Below, piece by piece: positions 9,424-18,322 of a stretch of 62,615 nucleotides of DNA (its first letter is position 1; each line of letters begins with the position of its first letter). The stretch is from Nitrospirota bacterium (GTDB taxonomy: Bacteria > Nitrospirota > Thermodesulfovibrionia > Thermodesulfovibrionales > SM23-35). The notes beneath the pieces were generated by a model. That model made no database searches, was not told where the DNA came from, and saw nothing but the letters and a program-made list of their open reading frames with translations. The stretch spans positions 1-62,615 of the forward strand of contig JACAFE010000079.1 of assembly GCA_013388435.1 (NCBI GenBank), in the 5' to 3' direction. The translations under genes and the position numbers were made by a program.

Positions 9424-10555
9424 TCTTAACCCCACTCCTTGATTTTTGAACTTTGAGTTTTGAATTCTTTATTAAGCTGATTGCTATATCAACAACTTTT
9501 TCTGATGCATCCGGCTTGCTGACTGAAATGCAGCTTTTTTTCATTTCATTCCTGAGATTTTCATTAAAATACAGGTCCTTTATTTCTCCGGCGAGTTTCT
9601 CTCCGCTGAGGTCTTTATCAGTTATCATTTTTGCTGCTCCTATTTCCTGCAGTTTCCTCGCATTCAGCTCCTGATGATTGCCGGCAGCATACGGGTAAGG
9701 AATTAATATCGAAGGTTTTCCCAGAGATGTAATCTCAGCGAGTGTTGTAGCGCCTGCCCGTGAAATTACAATATCCGATACAACATAAGCTTCTCCCATT
9801 TGATAAATAAATGGCGCTATAATTCCCTTAAACTTTGCATTTCTGTATGCATCTCTTATATATTCATAATCAGAGGAGCCTGTCTGATGAATAAACTGGA
9901 TATCATCTTTGATGTCTTTTAGAAAATTGAATGCATCAATAATTGCAAGATTTATACTCCTTGCGCCTGAACTTCCGCCAAAAACTAAAATTGTAAAAAG
10001 ATTTCTTTCAATCGAGAAAATCTTATATGCCGATTCAACACTTCCTTTAAATACCTGAAGTCTTACAGGATTGCCTGTAAGAAAGGTATTGCCTTTCGGA
10101 AAATGCGAAATGCTCTCCTGATATGTTATGCATATTGCATCAACAAATTTCCCAAGTTGTTTATTAGTAAATCCGGGCTTTAGATTCTGTTCAAGTATCA
10201 TTGTAGGAAAAGACATAAGGTATGCGATCATCAGTATTACTCCCGATGCATATCCTCCGACTCCAATCACAATGTCCGGTTTTACAGAGGTCAATATATT
10301 GTATGAATCAAAGACCGCATAAACCATTTTAATTAAAGATTTAACCTTTCTTTTAATTGAAACTCCAACAAATCCTTCAGCTCTTAAAAACTTAATCGGG
10401 TATCCTTCTCTTGGCACAACCCTCGATTCTATCCCGTGCTCTGTGCCCACAAAAATAATTTCATTTGATTCATCCCTTTTTTTAAATTCTTCTGCAACTG
10501 CTATACCGGGGAACAAATGTCCTCCGGTTCCACCCCCGGCAATTATTATTCTCAT
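9416..10555 (-). CDS. murG: Lipid II synthase MurG (GlcNAc transferase)
   Basis: GT28 glycosyltransferase of 379 residues that adds GlcNAc to lipid I at the inner face of the membrane. The G-loop motif GGGTGGHLFPG, the second glycine-rich loop GGSSGARSIN and the UDP-GlcNAc-binding SRAGATTLAE segment are present. The last roughly 15 residues are a basic, family-unlike tail. The start overlaps the ftsW stop by four bases. Confidence 0.97.
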   Translation of the reverse strand: MRIIIAGGGTGGHLFPGIAVAEEFKKRDESNEIIFVGTEHGIESRVVPREGYPIKFLRAEGFVGVSIKRKVKSLIKMVYAVFDSYNILTSVKPDIVIGVGGYASGVILMIAYLMSFPTMILEQNLKPGFTNKQLGKFVDAICITYQESISHFPKGNTFLTGNPVRLQVFKGSVESAYKIFSIERNLFTILVFGGSSGARSINLAIIDAFNFLKDIKDDIQFIHQTGSSDYEYIRDAYRNAKFKGIIAPFIYQMGEAYVVSDIVISRAGATTLAEITSLGKPSILIPYPYAAGNHQELNARKLQEIGAAKMITDKDLSGEKLAGEIKDLYFNENLRNEMKKSCISVSKPDASEKVVDIAISLIKNSKLKVQKSRSGVKSV

Positions 10556-11751
10556 CTTTCAAAAATTATCCTGTTGCCTTTATAATTTCTTTTAAAATTT
10601 CTTGACTCAACCTTTCTTTTTATTATCTTTTTCTTAATAATATTTTTATCTTCAGTTTCTTCATTTTCATCTTTCTTTGAAAGTCTTATAAGCATCCCGA
10701 TCGCAGCCATATTAACGAGCAAGGAAGACCCGCCATAACTAATAAAAGGAAGCGGAAGTCCTTTTGTAGGAACCATTCCTGTAACAACAGCAAAATTTAT
10801 CAAAGCCTGAAGAGCGATCATCAATGAAAGTCCTGTGACAAGGTAACCTATAAAAATATATTTTTTTGAAGCAGCAATCTTTATCCCTCTATAAAAAAGA
10901 ATTATAAAAAGAATAATAACGAAAATCGCTCCAATAAGTCCGAATTCCTCTCCAATTATTGAAAATATAAAATCTGTATGAGATTCAGGCAGGTAAGATA
11001 ATTTTTGTTTTGAACTCCCGAGCCCTACACCTGTTAACCCTCCGTTTCCCAGCGCAATAAAAGATTGAATAAGCTGGAAACCGGTTTTTTGAGGGTCTTC
11101 CCATGGGTTAATAAAAGAAGTTATTCTTCTGAACCTGTAAGGTTCCAGCGAAAGTTTTATTATCACAGGTATAGCCGCAAGAACAAGAATACCGATGTAT
11201 CTTATTCTTGTCCCTGAGAGAAAAAGCATGGCGATCGTAAGGAATGTCAAACTCATTACAGCTCCAAAATCAGGCTGCAAGATTATTATTAACTGGAATA
11301 TAAACATAACTCCTATTGGTTTTATAAAGGAGATAAAACTATCTGTTTTGTAATCAGGAGATGAAATATATTTTGCAAGAAATATGACCATTGCCATTTT
11401 CACGAGTTCTGATGGTTGAAATGTTGATGGCCAGAGTCTAATCCATCTTCTCGCGCCACCAGCTGATACTCCGATACCAGGCACAAAGACAAGTAAAAGA
11501 AGAATTAGAGAAATTATGAGCAAAGGTATTGCAAGTTTTTCGATTACAGAGGGTTTCAATCTATAAGCAATTGCCATAATAATAAAACCAACGACTATTG
11601 TGAAAAGATGCCTTTTGAAGAAGAAGAATTCAGTTGCTCCCTTTTTTATCAATACCGGAGTAAGAACAGACGTGGTGCTATAAATCATAAGGGCTCCAAA
11701 CCCTGTGAGTATCAAAGTAATAATAAGCAGACATTTATCCTGTCTTTCCAT
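10552..11751 (-). CDS. ftsW: Lipid II polymerase / divisome protein FtsW
   Basis: SEDS-family membrane protein of 399 residues with about ten hydrophobic segments. Signature residues include the AGGARRWIRL loop, the large extracytoplasmic loop and the PLPFISYGGSSLL motif. It polymerises glycan strands together with FtsI. The C-terminus carries an unusual Lys/Arg-rich cytoplasmic tail of about 40 residues. The start codon shares one base with the murD stop. Confidence 0.97.
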   Translation of the reverse strand: MERQDKCLLIITLILTGFGALMIYSTTSVLTPVLIKKGATEFFFFKRHLFTIVVGFIIMAIAYRLKPSVIEKLAIPLLIISLILLLLVFVPGIGVSAGGARRWIRLWPSTFQPSELVKMAMVIFLAKYISSPDYKTDSFISFIKPIGVMFIFQLIIILQPDFGAVMSLTFLTIAMLFLSGTRIRYIGILVLAAIPVIIKLSLEPYRFRRITSFINPWEDPQKTGFQLIQSFIALGNGGLTGVGLGSSKQKLSYLPESHTDFIFSIIGEEFGLIGAIFVIILFIILFYRGIKIAASKKYIFIGYLVTGLSLMIALQALINFAVVTGMVPTKGLPLPFISYGGSSLLVNMAAIGMLIRLSKKDENEETEDKNIIKKKIIKRKVESRNFKRNYKGNRIIFER

Positions 11752-13184
11752 TATTTGAGTCTCCTGACAATATCTTTGAATTGTCTCCCTCTGTCCTCAA
11801 AATCTCTGAACATATCAAAACTTGCGCATGCAGGTGATAGAAGAACAACATCTCCTTTTTTAGCTTCTCTTTGAGCAATTTCAATCGCGTCTTTAAGACT
11901 CGAAGCCGTGTAAGTATTAACAAGATCGCCAAGAGCTTTTTTAATTTTCACGGATGCTTCGCCAATTAATATCAGGGATTTTACTTTCTCTTTTACCAGT
12001 TCTCTCAGAGCAGTAAAATCTCCAGCCTTATCTCTTCCACCTGCTATTAAAATCACAGGAGATTCAAATCCTTCAAGTGACTTCATCACAGCTGCGACAT
12101 TTGTGCCTTTCGAATCATTGATATAACTCACACCATTTATCTCTCTTACAAATTCAAGCCTGTGTTCCAATCCTTCAAATTCTTTCAATGAATCTATAAT
12201 CGAATTTACAGGGCAACCTGCAAGGAGAGCCATGGCAGAAGCAGCCATGGCATTCTCCAGGTTATGTACTCCTTTAATTCTTATGTCATCAGCATTAATT
12301 AAAATAGAAGGATTTTTTTCTCCTGTAATATCAGGAATATTGCAGTAAATATATCCATCCTTTATATACATGCCTTTAACATCATGCTTTCTGCTGAAAA
12401 AATAAACCTGTGGTTTTATTGATTTTAATTCTGAATAGTACAATTTCCTTGTTTCATCGTCGTCATAATTAAGAACAAGATAATCTTCTTCTGTCTGATT
12501 CATGAATATCTTCGCTTTTGCATCTATATAATCTTTCATTGAATGGTATCTATCAAGATGGTCAGGGGTTATATTTAATAAGGAAGCTACTACTGGTTTA
12601 AATTTTTCGATTGCCTCGAGCTGAAAACTCGAGACTTCAACTACCACAAAATCAACTGTCTTTTTATCAGCCCGGACGCCGGCAGATTTTAATATTTCTT
12701 CTGTTAAAGCATTACCAATATTGCCTCCGAGCAGGGTTTTGAAACCACCTTTATTCATCATAAAATCAAGCAGGGATGTTGTTGTTGATTTTCCATTTGT
12801 GCCTGTTACAGCAAGAAATCCTTTATTGCAATTAATTATCCGCTCTTCTTCATTCAGTCCAGACACTGTTATTCTATAAGCTAATTCGAGTTCACCTATT
12901 ACAGGCACGCCATTTGACCTTGCAAGAGATAAAGGGCTTATATCAAGAGGAACGCCGGGACTTACGACCACGAGATCAGCTTCCTTGAATAAATATTCAG
13001 GATGTGAACCTAATACAAGCTTAACTTTTTTATTTATATTCTGAATATAAGATTTTAATTCGTCCTCTCGTTTAATGTCAGTTACAGTTACATCAGCGCC
13101 CATTAAAGAAAGCAGGTTGGCTGCGCCTGCTCCGCTTCGAGCAAGTCCCACTATTGTGACTTTTTTCCCTTTAACTTTTTTCAA
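11751..13184 (-). CDS. murD: UDP-N-acetylmuramoylalanine--D-glutamate ligase
   Basis: Mur ligase adding D-Glu. The N-terminal GLARSGAGAANLL dinucleotide-fold motif, P-loop GTNGKSTTTSL and the C-terminal LLSPACASFDMF motif are present. The open frame extends upstream to 13313, but that stretch is antiparallel-frame read-through of the Lys-rich tail of dacA. I chose TTG at 13184, because AAGGA lies six nt before it and the protein then starts MKKVKGKKV, as MurD proteins normally do (477 residues). This start overlaps the dacA stop by 14 nt. Confidence 0.93.
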   Translation of the reverse strand: MKKVKGKKVTIVGLARSGAGAANLLSLMGADVTVTDIKREDELKSYIQNINKKVKLVLGSHPEYLFKEADLVVVSPGVPLDISPLSLARSNGVPVIGELELAYRITVSGLNEEERIINCNKGFLAVTGTNGKSTTTSLLDFMMNKGGFKTLLGGNIGNALTEEILKSAGVRADKKTVDFVVVEVSSFQLEAIEKFKPVVASLLNITPDHLDRYHSMKDYIDAKAKIFMNQTEEDYLVLNYDDDETRKLYYSELKSIKPQVYFFSRKHDVKGMYIKDGYIYCNIPDITGEKNPSILINADDIRIKGVHNLENAMAASAMALLAGCPVNSIIDSLKEFEGLEHRLEFVREINGVSYINDSKGTNVAAVMKSLEGFESPVILIAGGRDKAGDFTALRELVKEKVKSLILIGEASVKIKKALGDLVNTYTASSLKDAIEIAQREAKKGDVVLLSPACASFDMFRDFEDRGRQFKDIVRRLK

Positions 13185-14277
13185 CTCCTGTCCTTTTTGC
13201 AAATTTAAAAGATTTCTTGTTCTTTGTTTTTGATTTTGCGATTTTATATTTTTTAATTTTTCCCTTGGCGTATATCTTTTCTTTCGAGGATTTAATCTTT
13301 GATTTTTTGGCAAAAGAGATTTTCTTGCTGGATTTTTTTATTTTATGGATTCTTTTTGATGGTTTAACAATACTATAATCATCAATTTCTGTGTTTGTTA
13401 CATAAAATACAGGATTTTCTCTATTATTCAGGACATCAAATCCTTTTGTTATGAGTAATTCTGTCTCTCTCCATAACTCTTCTCTGCTCGGACTTCCGAG
13501 AACAGCAACAACTATAGTATCGTTTTTTCTTTCAGCAGCACAAACAAAGCAATGCCTTGCTTTGTTTGTATATCCTGTTTTGCCTCCAACAAGATCATCT
13601 TCAGACCATAAGAGTCTATTTGTATTTCTTATTAATTTAGAGCTGCCATTAGTTGCAGAAACCTGAGTTACTCTCGTGCCGATAATCTCGCGAATTTTCG
13701 GGTATTTAAGGGCATAGCTCATAATTCTTGAAAGGTCATTAGCAGTTATATACTGACCGCTACCCGGGAGTCCTGTTGCGTTTATGAAAAACGTGTTTGA
13801 AGCCCCAATTGAAATAGCTTTCATATTCATAAGTTCTACGAATTTCTCTTCTGAGCCGGCAACCGCTTCTGCAAGAGCTACTGCTGCATCATTTGCAGAA
13901 CCTATTAATGCTGCATTTAACAGCTCTTCAACTGTCATCCTATCACCTGCCCTGAACCCTGCTTTGTGGGGTGGAACACGGGCAGCATTTTTGCTTATTG
14001 TGACGACGTCATTCAGATTGGCTCTTTCAAGTGTTATTATTGCTGTCATGAGTTTTGTAGTGCTTGCAGGGGGACATCTAAGATCAGGATTTTTGGCGTA
14101 TAATAGCCTGCCTGTTGACGCATCCATTACAACTACTGCCCTTGAAAGTATCTCCTGAGAGTAAGAAAATACAGGCAGAAGAAAAACAAATACAAAGAAA
14201 ATTACTAAAGATAACATCTTATTTTTAAATGAATATATTATTTTTTTTCTGCCAGAAATCCACGAATTTTTAAGCAT
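13171..14277 (-). CDS. dacA: D-alanyl-D-alanine carboxypeptidase (PBP5/6-type, S11)
   Basis: Exported penicillin-binding protein that trims the terminal D-Ala from pentapeptides. A hydrophobic signal segment lies at about 20-40. The active-site motifs are STTK (SxxK), SAND (SxN) and GKTGYT (KTG). The PBP5 C-terminal beta domain appears to be missing; instead the last 65 residues are almost all Lys/Ser/Ile, perhaps binding anionic wall polymers. I chose the ATG at 14277 with GAGGTG upstream; a GTG at 14286 overlapping the mraY stop is the alternative. A dacA gene between mraY and murD is not the usual dcw order. Confidence 0.93.
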   Translation of the reverse strand: MLKNSWISGRKKIIYSFKNKMLSLVIFFVFVFLLPVFSYSQEILSRAVVVMDASTGRLLYAKNPDLRCPPASTTKLMTAIITLERANLNDVVTISKNAARVPPHKAGFRAGDRMTVEELLNAALIGSANDAAVALAEAVAGSEEKFVELMNMKAISIGASNTFFINATGLPGSGQYITANDLSRIMSYALKYPKIREIIGTRVTQVSATNGSSKLIRNTNRLLWSEDDLVGGKTGYTNKARHCFVCAAERKNDTIVVAVLGSPSREELWRETELLITKGFDVLNNRENPVFYVTNTEIDDYSIVKPSKRIHKIKKSSKKISFAKKSKIKSSKEKIYAKGKIKKYKIAKSKTKNKKSFKFAKRTGVEKS

Positions 14278-14282
14278 AATTG

Positions 14283-15365
14283 TCACCTCACTTTTAAAGT
14301 TGCCAGACTCAATAAAGCAAGAACTATTCCAATAATCCAGAATCTAACAATAACCTTTGGTTCTGGCCAGCCTTTTAATTCAAAATGATGATGTATTGGA
14401 GCCATTTTAAAAACTCTTTTCCCTGTTAATTTAAAAGAAGATACCTGAATCATTACTGACAATGTTTCAATCACGAATATGCCTCCGACAACAGCAAGAA
14501 CAATTTCGTGTTTTGTTATTACTGCTAATGTTCCGAGCGCGCCTCCCAGACTGAGTGAACCTACATCGCCCATAAAAACATCTGCAGGGTAGGAATTAAA
14601 CCATAAAAAACCCAGGGCTGCTCCGAACATGGCTCCGCAAAAAACAGTTAGTTCTCCTGTGCCGGGCAGGTAAAGAACCTGTAGATATTGCGCCAATCCT
14701 TTATGTCCTGAAAGATAAACGAGAACTCCATTTGCCAGCGCCGCAACAGCTACAAGTCCTATTGCGAGGCCGTCAATGCCATCTGTAAGATTTACAGCAT
14801 TTGAAGAACCAACTATTACAATTATTGAAAAAGGTATATAAATCCAGCCAAGCTCAAAAAGCCATTTTTTGAAAAAAGGTACACTAAGAACATCTGAATA
14901 AGGATCCTTTGGATTTAAATAAAGAAAAACACCTATTGCGATTGCAAGTCCTATCTGAAGTCCAAATTTTTGATATGCTCTTAGACCTTTATGAGTTTGA
15001 CGATAAACTTTGAGATAATCATCAAGAAATCCGATAAACCCAAACCCTAAAAGAGATGCAATCATTACCCATATATAGATATTTTTTAAATCACCCCACA
15101 TCAACATTGAAAGCATTATACAAGTAATAATCAGAATTCCACCCATTGTCGGAGTGCCTGCTTTTCCGAGATGAGCTTTGGGGCCATCGTCTCTTATTTG
15201 TTGGGTAAGGCTTAATTTTCTTAATTTTTCTATCATCCATGGTCCCAATAACAAAGAAAGAAAAAGAGCTGTCAAAATAGCCAGAGATGTTCTGAAAGTA
15301 ATATATCTGAATACATTAAGAGGAGAAAACCAGTCATGAAGGCTATATATTAAACTGTACAACAT
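14283..15365 (-). CDS. mraY: Phospho-N-acetylmuramoyl-pentapeptide transferase
   Basis: Polytopic enzyme of 360 residues that transfers phospho-MurNAc-pentapeptide to undecaprenyl phosphate to give lipid I. The catalytic motifs are all present: the DDYLKV aspartates, NLTDGIDGLA, the FMGDVGSLSLGG loop and the HHHFE loop. About ten membrane helices are predicted from hydrophobicity. It overlaps murF by 16 nt. Confidence 0.98.
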   Translation of the reverse strand: MLYSLIYSLHDWFSPLNVFRYITFRTSLAILTALFLSLLLGPWMIEKLRKLSLTQQIRDDGPKAHLGKAGTPTMGGILIITCIMLSMLMWGDLKNIYIWVMIASLLGFGFIGFLDDYLKVYRQTHKGLRAYQKFGLQIGLAIAIGVFLYLNPKDPYSDVLSVPFFKKWLFELGWIYIPFSIIVIVGSSNAVNLTDGIDGLAIGLVAVAALANGVLVYLSGHKGLAQYLQVLYLPGTGELTVFCGAMFGAALGFLWFNSYPADVFMGDVGSLSLGGALGTLAVITKHEIVLAVVGGIFVIETLSVMIQVSSFKLTGKRVFKMAPIHHHFELKGWPEPKVIVRFWIIGIVLALLSLATLKVR

Positions 15366-16702
15366 AGTTCCTCCATAACTTTTTCCATTCCCATTCCCCT
15401 TGAACCTTTAATAAGAACCGAGTCTCCTTCTTTTAATATTTTGCTAAGTATCTTTCCTGCTTCAGAAGCTGTATCTGATGTGTAAACAGTTCCTTTGAAT
15501 TCATCAGAAGCTGTTTTCATTAAAGTTCCCACAGCTATAAAAATATCTATATTAAGTTTTGATAGTATTCTTCCGATATTTCTATGTGCTTCTTCAGCAT
15601 ATGAGCCAAGTTCAAGCATATCCCCTAAAACTGCTATGGCTCTTTTCTTTTTTGTTCTTGAAAGTTCTTCAAGAGCACCTTGAACAGAATCAGGATTTGC
15701 ATTATACATGTCCTTAATAAAAGTAACTCCATCAATATAAGAATATTCAAGCCTCATCGGAACACCTGTAAAAGATTTAACAGCTTTTTGAATGTTTTTT
15801 AGCGGAATTCCTATTTTGTAAGCGATAGAGGAAGCAGCAAGTATATTATAAATATTAAAAATTCCTGATATTGAAGATTCTATTCTTATACTTTCTTTTC
15901 CTTTGATATGCATCTCAAAATTTAGACCCTTTTCACGGAGTTTAATGTCTTTTGCATAAACATCAGAAATTTCTTTAGCAGAATAATAGATAAGCTCTCC
16001 ATTGAATTTTGAGCTGCTTATGCCTTCAACCATAAACTTATCATCAAAATTAACTGCTACAGTTTTTACAAATTCGAGCATCTCGAGTTTTGTTGAGCGT
16101 ATTGTTTCAATGTTCCCGAACCCCGAGATATGAGCATACCCTATATTAGTCAGTATCCCGTAATCAGGAAGAGCTATCTTACACAACTGTTTTATATCGC
16201 CACGACCACTTGCACCCATTTCAAGAACAATAGCTTCGTCTTCCTGTGTTAAATTCGTTAGACTTAGAGGAAGACCGATATGATTGTTAAGATTCCCTTC
16301 ATTTTTTAAAACTTTATATTCTGTTCCAAGAATTTCTGCTGTCAGTTCTTTGGTGGTTGTTTTACCATTCGTGCCTGTAATTGCAATAACAGGAATATTT
16401 CTTTTTAAGCGCATAAAACAAGCTAAGTCCTGCAAAGCTTTTAATGTGTCTTTTACAAATATAATGGTTTTATCTGTAATCTGTCTTTCTGGCTTTATAC
16501 TTACGAATGCACCATTTCCTGTTTTTATTGCATCGAGTAAGAATTCATGACCATCATTTTTTCTTCCTTTTAAAGGCACAAACAATTCTCCGTGTTTGAT
16601 CTTTCTTGAATCAATGCAGACCCTTGTAAATATATCCGCACCTTTACTGAGGATTTCTCCCCCGGTAGCTTTTAATATATCTTCTAATATTATAAGTCCC
16701 AT
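15350..16702 (-). CDS. murF: UDP-MurNAc-tripeptide--D-Ala-D-Ala ligase
   Basis: Mur ligase of 450 residues that completes the pentapeptide by adding the Ddl product. It contains an N-terminal UDP-binding domain (DSRKIKHGELFVPLKG), the P-loop GTNGKTTTKEL and a C-terminal domain with VLGDMLELG. It starts 60 nt after murE, the widest gap in the operon, with only a weak ribosome site (AGGT). Confidence 0.97.
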   Translation of the reverse strand: MGLIILEDILKATGGEILSKGADIFTRVCIDSRKIKHGELFVPLKGRKNDGHEFLLDAIKTGNGAFVSIKPERQITDKTIIFVKDTLKALQDLACFMRLKRNIPVIAITGTNGKTTTKELTAEILGTEYKVLKNEGNLNNHIGLPLSLTNLTQEDEAIVLEMGASGRGDIKQLCKIALPDYGILTNIGYAHISGFGNIETIRSTKLEMLEFVKTVAVNFDDKFMVEGISSSKFNGELIYYSAKEISDVYAKDIKLREKGLNFEMHIKGKESIRIESSISGIFNIYNILAASSIAYKIGIPLKNIQKAVKSFTGVPMRLEYSYIDGVTFIKDMYNANPDSVQGALEELSRTKKKRAIAVLGDMLELGSYAEEAHRNIGRILSKLNIDIFIAVGTLMKTASDEFKGTVYTSDTASEAGKILSKILKEGDSVLIKGSRGMGMEKVMEELCCTV

Positions 16703-16762
16703 GATTCAGATTAAACCTATCTTTTGAATCGTGTTAATAAATAAATTTTTATCATTATTTCT

Positions 16763-18322
16763 CTAAAATCTTTTTGTTATAGCTTCTTTTGCGATTTCTT
16801 TATCGCTAAAATGTTTTTTTATACCTTGAATTTCCTGATAATCTTCGTGCCCCTTTCCTGCTATTAAGACAATATCCCCTGTTTTTGCCATGTTTATAGC
16901 TTTGATAATAGCCTTTTCACGATCCGGCTCAATAATATAATTTTTGTTTACAACTCCTTTTTCTATATCATCTATAATCTCCAGAGGATCTTCTGTTCTT
17001 GGATTATCCGATGTAATAATAACGAAATCGCTGAGGGATGTTGCCGCTCTACCCATTGCCGGCCTTTTACCTTTGTCTCTGTCGCCGCCGCATCCAAATA
17101 CTGTAATTATTCCGCCCTTTTTTGATATAAGCAGGTTTTTAGAAGCATTGAAATCAAGGAGTTCTCTCGCTGTGATTATCAGTCTTTCAAGGGCATCTTC
17201 GGTGTGGGCATAATCTACGATACATAAAAAATCCTGGCCCATGTCAATTTTTTCAAACCTTCCAGGAACAATTTCAGTATTATTAATTCCCTCTGCAATT
17301 ATATTCAAAGGCACATTCATCGATTTCGCTGCTCCGGCAGCAGCCATGATATTGTAAACATTGAACATGCCGATTAAAGATGTATCTATCTCTATAGTTT
17401 CATCGTTAATTTGAAGCAGGAAATTCATCCCGTTATATGAAAAGTTGATTTTAGAAGCTGTAATATCAGAGCCGGGTTGAAGTCCAAAAGTAAGAATATT
17501 CAAAGTTGAAGAAAGCCATCTGACAGGAAGTAATTCAGAATAAAGCTGTTTGCCAAAAATATCATCTATGTTTATTATTGCAGCTCCATCTGAAGAAAGC
17601 AATTCAACAAATAATCTTCTTTTCGCGTGAAAATAATTTTCCATTGTTTTATGAAAATCCAGATGATCTCTCGTTAAATTTGTAAATACAGCGGCCTTAA
17701 ACTTTGCTCCATCAACCCTGTATTGAGCAAGTGCATGCGATGAAACTTCTGAGATAACATGTGTGCAACCTGCATCAAGCATGTCTTTTAAAAGATGCTG
17801 GAATTCAGGAGATTCAGGCGTTGTATGTATTGCAGGGAATATATCATCACCAATCATATACTGGATCGTTCCTATAAGGCCAACCTTACGTTCCCACAAT
17901 TCAAGAATTGATTTTAATATATATGTGATCGTAGTTTTTCCATTAGTTCCTGTTATTCCGATTAAATTTAATTTTTCAGAAGGTTTTCCATAAAAATTAT
18001 TTGATATGCAAGCGAGTTCTTTTCTGCTGTTTTCAACTCGAATAAATACAATAGGAATCTGCTCGCTATCTAAGGGATTAAATGACTTTATCTGTTCTTT
18101 ATTAAATTGTTTTTCATGCACAATCGCAACAGCACCTTTTTGTATGGCATCCCGAATAAAATTATGTCCGTCGAATTTTTCTCCACGAATCGCTACAAAA
18201 AGCCAGTCATGTTTAATCTGTCGTGAATTATAAGAAATACCTGAAATATCAACAGCATTCAGAATATTATTTTCCATGCTGTCAGTAATTTTACAGTTTT
18301 CAATTATTTTCCTTAAAATCAT
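16763..18322 (-). CDS. murE: UDP-MurNAc-Ala-Glu--meso-diaminopimelate ligase
   Basis: Mur ligase of 519 residues adding the third stem residue. The P-loop is GTNGKTTITY. The DNPR motif (SDNPRTEDP) is diagnostic for meso-DAP rather than lysine specificity, so the peptidoglycan is of the Gram-negative DAP type. The start overlaps the ftsI stop by four bases (ATGA). Confidence 0.97.
   Translation of the reverse strand: MILRKIIENCKITDSMENNILNAVDISGISYNSRQIKHDWLFVAIRGEKFDGHNFIRDAIQKGAVAIVHEKQFNKEQIKSFNPLDSEQIPIVFIRVENSRKELACISNNFYGKPSEKLNLIGITGTNGKTTITYILKSILELWERKVGLIGTIQYMIGDDIFPAIHTTPESPEFQHLLKDMLDAGCTHVISEVSSHALAQYRVDGAKFKAAVFTNLTRDHLDFHKTMENYFHAKRRLFVELLSSDGAAIINIDDIFGKQLYSELLPVRWLSSTLNILTFGLQPGSDITASKINFSYNGMNFLLQINDETIEIDTSLIGMFNVYNIMAAAGAAKSMNVPLNIIAEGINNTEIVPGRFEKIDMGQDFLCIVDYAHTEDALERLIITARELLDFNASKNLLISKKGGIITVFGCGGDRDKGKRPAMGRAATSLSDFVIITSDNPRTEDPLEIIDDIEKGVVNKNYIIEPDREKAIIKAINMAKTGDIVLIAGKGHEDYQEIQGIKKHFSDKEIAKEAITKRF

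Noticed and set aside
13185-13313. N-terminal extension of MurD
   Set aside because: The stretch is the Lys-rich tail of dacA in another frame; MurD homology starts at the TTG 13184, which has a ribosome site.
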